From: Modestobacter sp. VKM Ac-2986
GTDB lineage: Bacteria; Actinomycetota; Actinomycetes; Mycobacteriales; Geodermatophilaceae
NCBI RefSeq assembly: GCF_026967795.1
Contig: NZ_JAPVBH010000003.1
Location: 434,001 to 498,000 of the forward strand
Reading direction: 5' to 3'
DNA length: 64,000 nt
Shown: positions 62,504-64,000 of the stretch, piece after piece
Numbering within the stretch: the stretch's first letter is position 1
Layout of the letters: every line of letters starts with the position of its first letter
Made by a program: the position numbers and the translations under genes
The notes under the pieces: model-generated
Databases searched by the model: none
What the model saw: the letters and a program-made list of their open reading frames with translations, nothing else
Told to the model about the DNA's origin: nothing

Positions 62504-63264
62504 GACGCCACCAGCCGGGGTGCGGCCTCGACCAGCGCCCGCGCCGGTGCGCTCCGCGGCGCACCGAGCACCTGCCCGACCGGCCCGGACTCCACCACCC
62601 GGCCCGCGGCCAGCACCAGCACGTCGGTGCACAGCGCCGCGACCACGCCCAGGTCGTGCGAGACGACCAGCAGCGCTACCCCCTGGGCCTCCCCGACCTC
62701 CTGCAGCAGCTGCACGACCTGCAGCCGGACGGCGGCGTCCAGCGCGCTCACCGGCTCGTCGGCGACCAGCACCTCGGGCCGGGGGGCCAGGGCCCGGGCC
62801 AGCGCGATCCGCTGCCGCTGCCCACCGGAGAACTCGTGCGGCAACCGGCCCGCGGCGTCGGCGTCCAGCCCGACGGCGGCCAGCAGCTCGGCGACCCGGG
62901 CCGCGTGGTCGCCGGGGACGCGCAGGCAGTGCAGCGGCTCGGCGATCGCGCGGCCGACCCGCATCCGCGGGTCCAGCGACCGGCCGGGGTCCTGCGGCAC
63001 CAGCTGGACGGCCCGGCGGAACTCCCGCAGCGACCGGGGCCGGCCGGGCACGACCGGGCGCCCGCGGTGGGTGACCCGGCCGGCGTCCGGGCGCTCCAGC
63101 CCGAGCAGCAGACGGGTCAGCGTGGACTTGCCCGCGCCGGACTCCCCCACGACCGCGAGCCGCCGGCCCGCGCGCAGCTCCAGGCCGACGCCGTCCAGGG
63201 CCGGGGACGCGGTGCGCGGGTACCGGCGGGTGAGCCCGTGCGCGGCCAGCAGCACCTCGCTCAC
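62500..63264 (-). CDS. DppF/NikE-type ABC ATPase
   Basis: A 254-residue ATPase. Walker A is GESGAGKST, Q-loop VPQDPGRSLDPRMRVG (typical of the dipeptide/nickel family), signature FSGGQRQR, Walker B VLVADEP and switch His in VVSHDLG. It acts with the ATPase encoded just upstream and overlaps it (GTGA), and it is followed by the MFS gene with a 4-base overlap. Confidence 0.92.
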   Translation of the reverse strand: MSEVLLAAHGLTRRYPRTASPALDGVGLELRAGRRLAVVGESGAGKSTLTRLLLGLERPDAGRVTHRGRPVVPGRPRSLREFRRAVQLVPQDPGRSLDPRMRVGRAIAEPLHCLRVPGDHAARVAELLAAVGLDADAAGRLPHEFSGGQRQRIALARALAPRPEVLVADEPVSALDAAVRLQVVQLLQEVGEAQGVALLVVSHDLGVVAALCTDVLVLAAGRVVESGPVGQVLGAPRSAPARALVEAAPRLVAS

Positions 63265-64000
63265 CGGGCACCTCCCGGCAGCGGAGGGCTCAGTGCGACG
63301 GTGGCCTCGACCAGCGCGCGGACCACCGGCTGCGGGTCGGCGAGCACCTGCGGCAGCGGCCCGTCGGCGAGCAGCCGCCCCGCACCGAGCACCAGCAGCC
63401 GGTCGCAGGTGGTGGCCGCGGCGGCCAGGTCGTGGGTGACGAGCAGCAGCGCCGTGCCGCGGTCCCGGGTGGCCGCGCCCAGGGTGCCGAGCACGCCGGC
63501 CTGGACGGTGCCGTCGAGGGCGGACGTCGGCTCGTCGGCCAGCAGCAGCGCCGGGTCGCAGGCCAGCGCCATCGCCAGCGCGGCCCGCTGCCGCTGCCCG
63601 CCGGAGAGCTGGACGGGGAACCGGCGGGCCGTGCCGGCCGGCAGCCGCAGCTCGGTCAGCAGCGTCTCGACCCTGGCCGCCGCCGCACGCCGGCCGAGCC
63701 CGGCCCGGCGCAGCGGCGCCGCCACCTGCCGGCCCACCCGCACCTGCGGGTTGAGCGAGGTGCCCGGGTCCTGCGGCACCAGCGCGGACACCCGGCCGCG
63801 CAGCCCTGCGAGCACCCGCTCGGAGGCACCGACCAGCTCGGTGCCGCCCACCCGCACGCTGCCGGTCACGACGGCGCCGGGCGGCAGCAGCCCGAGCAGG
63901 GCCAGCCCGGTCAGGGTCTTCCCGGCCCCGGAGGCACCCACCAGCGCCACCCGCTCCCCGGCCGCCAGCGTGAAGCCGACCCCGCTCACCAGGGCCCGCC
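63261..64000 (-). CDS. DppD/NikD-type ABC ATPase (partial, runs out of window)
   Basis: The right window edge cuts this gene: the reading frame continues to the last base as ...ALVSGVGFTLAAGE, the usual sequence just before Walker A, so 20-30 N-terminal residues are missing. Visible are Walker A GASGAGKT, Q-loop VPQDPGTSLNPQVRVG, signature LSGGQRQR, Walker B LLLADEP and switch His in VTHDLA. It is the first visible gene of a five-gene minus-strand operon; what lies upstream is not shown. Confidence 0.9.
   Translation of the reverse strand, partial: RALVSGVGFTLAAGERVALVGASGAGKTLTGLALLGLLPPGAVVTGSVRVGGTELVGASERVLAGLRGRVSALVPQDPGTSLNPQVRVGRQVAAPLRRAGLGRRAAAARVETLLTELRLPAGTARRFPVQLSGGQRQRAALAMALACDPALLLADEPTSALDGTVQAGVLGTLGAATRDRGTALLLVTHDLAAAATTCDRLLVLGAGRLLADGPLPQVLADPQPVVRALVEATVALSPPLPGGAR

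Noticed and set aside
57905-64000. Simple dipeptide or nickel importer
   Set aside because: Not excluded, but an MFS gene with 4-base coupling in the middle of the operon and the neighbouring zinc regulon favour a chelator-based system.

Overview
The window is very GC-rich, densely packed chromosomal DNA. Many neighbouring genes overlap by 4 bases (GTGA or ATGA), GTG starts are frequent, and codon third positions are almost all G or C. The gene families are actinobacterial: a DesA3-type desaturase with its own reductase, a PacL1-CtpC zinc efflux pair, a fused OleBC protein, HXXEE, DUF4287 and DUF1490 proteins. I infer a high-GC actinomycete and favour Geodermatophilaceae (Blastococcus, Modestobacter or Geodermatophilus), but no rRNA or tRNA gene is present to prove it. 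I saw no insertion sequence, prophage or CRISPR array. About 62 genes cover almost all of the window.

Bases 1-17000 hold mostly unlinked housekeeping and redox genes: a MarR tail, a cysteine-desulfurase-like enzyme, an MFS exporter, an SDR with a divergent XRE regulator, MsrA, a small UvrC-like nuclease, an M20 peptidase with a divergent Lrp regulator, a fatty-acid desaturase-reductase operon facing a PucR-type regulator across a long inverted repeat, a P450 and an NAD kinase. Bases 17216-21815 are a complete olefin operon, oleA-oleBC-oleD, expected to turn two fatty acyl chains into a long-chain alkene. It is followed by an unusual sigma-factor-like membrane protein and a convergent acyl-CoA ligase.

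Bases 25500-44500 carry a protein with four tandem cold-shock domains, an aminotransferase/omega-amidase pair that fits methionine salvage, sugar-related enzymes, a proton antiporter, a chromate transporter, a large secreted GH10 xylanase, pyridoxal kinase, a pentapeptide-repeat protein and an amino-acid permease.

Bases 44500-64000 form a roughly 19 kb transition-metal island, the most remarkable part. It holds Zur, two SmtB-type ArsR sensors, two complete ZnuABC-like importers, a YraQ-type permease with a TIGR03943 partner, PacL1-CtpC zinc efflux, a P1B-4 ATPase, and at the right edge an operon of oligopeptide/nickel-type ABC importer genes with an embedded MFS exporter. That last set has the same parts as the staphylopine (Cnt) metallophore import/export machinery, with the two permeases fused. 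Zur-like sequences recur at three places in the island and a perfect ArsR-type palindrome lies in front of the P1B-4 ATPase. I propose that the island takes up zinc when it is scarce, possibly with a metallophore whose biosynthesis genes would lie beyond base 64000, and exports metal when it is in excess.
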